Source: an uncultured Oligoflexia bacterium (lineage in GTDB: Bacteria; Bdellovibrionota; Bacteriovoracia; Bacteriovoracales; Bacteriovoracaceae). From it: a stretch of DNA of 6,284 bases. The notes under the pieces were generated by a model that had not been told where the DNA came from, searched no databases, and was given only the letters and a program-made list of their open reading frames with translations. Of the stretch, positions 6,240 to 6,284 are shown piece after piece. The stretch is taken from positions 1 to 6,284 of the forward strand of contig CATLVA010000096.1 of the NCBI GenBank assembly GCA_950060715.1, read 5' to 3'. Each line of letters begins with the position of its first letter. Position 1 is the stretch's first letter. The translations under genes were made by a program, and so were the position numbers.

Positions 6240-6284
6240 ATGGAAGTTATTAAAGACTTAGTCACAAAAAACAATTTTTACACT
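6240..6284 (+). CDS. Possible start of a further operon gene, cut by the right edge
   Basis: An ATG at 6240 opens a frame of 15 codons (MEVIKDLVTKNNFYT) that stays open to the right edge. It begins 14 nt after the preceding stop on the same strand, the same close packing as the rest of the cluster. A weak GAG (6232-6234) lies 5 nt upstream as a possible ribosome binding site. The nearby TTG at 6230 closes after seven codons, so it is not the start. Too little is present to name a product: no signal peptide or membrane segment is visible. In related clusters an outer-membrane barrel or another motor gene could follow, but nothing here shows that. Confidence 0.4.
   Translation, partial: MEVIKDLVTKNNFYT

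Noticed and set aside
6222..6253. Possible terminator hairpin after the FHA gene (TTAATA ... TATTAA)
   Set aside because: Only a short all-AT stem with about a 20-nt loop and no following T-run; too weak, and a new open frame starts inside it.

Overview
The window is an AT-rich, densely packed bacterial operon fragment with every supported gene on the + strand. The genes encode two consecutive ExbD/TolR-type motor subunits (the first cut by the left edge), a large secreted TPR protein, a TPR outer-membrane lipoprotein, and a single-pass inner-membrane protein with a cytoplasmic FHA domain and a periplasmic AgmX/PglI (TonB-C-like) domain. Separations between the first five genes are 3, 1, 1 and 2 nt, so this is one polycistronic unit whose promoter lies upstream of the window. 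A short open frame starting 14 nt after the last complete gene runs off the right edge.

The combination matches the core of the Agl-Glt / Nfs trans-envelope machinery known from Myxococcus: AglQ and AglS (TolR-like motor subunits), GltD/NfsD (periplasmic TPR), GltE/NfsE (TPR lipoprotein) and GltG/NfsG (FHA + membrane span + TonB-like C-terminus). In M. xanthus the aglRQS and glt loci are separate; here they are fused. A low-GC, Gram-negative relative of the Myxococcota or Bdellovibrionota carrying a Glt-type cluster is the best guess, with Bacteriovorax/Halobacteriovorax-like predators fitting the base composition. That placement is inference from gene content and composition only.

Expected working model: the ExbD/TolR subunits, together with an ExbB/TolQ-type (AglR-like) partner not in the window, form a proton-driven stator in the inner membrane. 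The FHA protein receives cytoplasmic signals or docks cytoplasmic partners and reaches across the periplasm through a Lys-rich linker. The secreted TPR protein and the TPR lipoprotein provide periplasmic and outer-membrane scaffolding. Whether the system drives gliding, polysaccharide export or another envelope process cannot be told from the sequence.

Layout: 1-275 C-terminal part of ExbD/TolR no. 1; 279-740 ExbD/TolR no. 2; 742-3603 GltD-like TPR protein; 3605-4417 GltE-like lipoprotein; 4420-6225 GltG-like FHA protein; 6240-6284 possible start of another gene. There is no gene-free stretch over 300 bases. The first 21 bases are a perfect inverted copy of bases 80-100, which looks more like a fold-back chimera at a contig end than real gene sequence. 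I saw no tRNA, rRNA, CRISPR, insertion sequence or convincing terminator.
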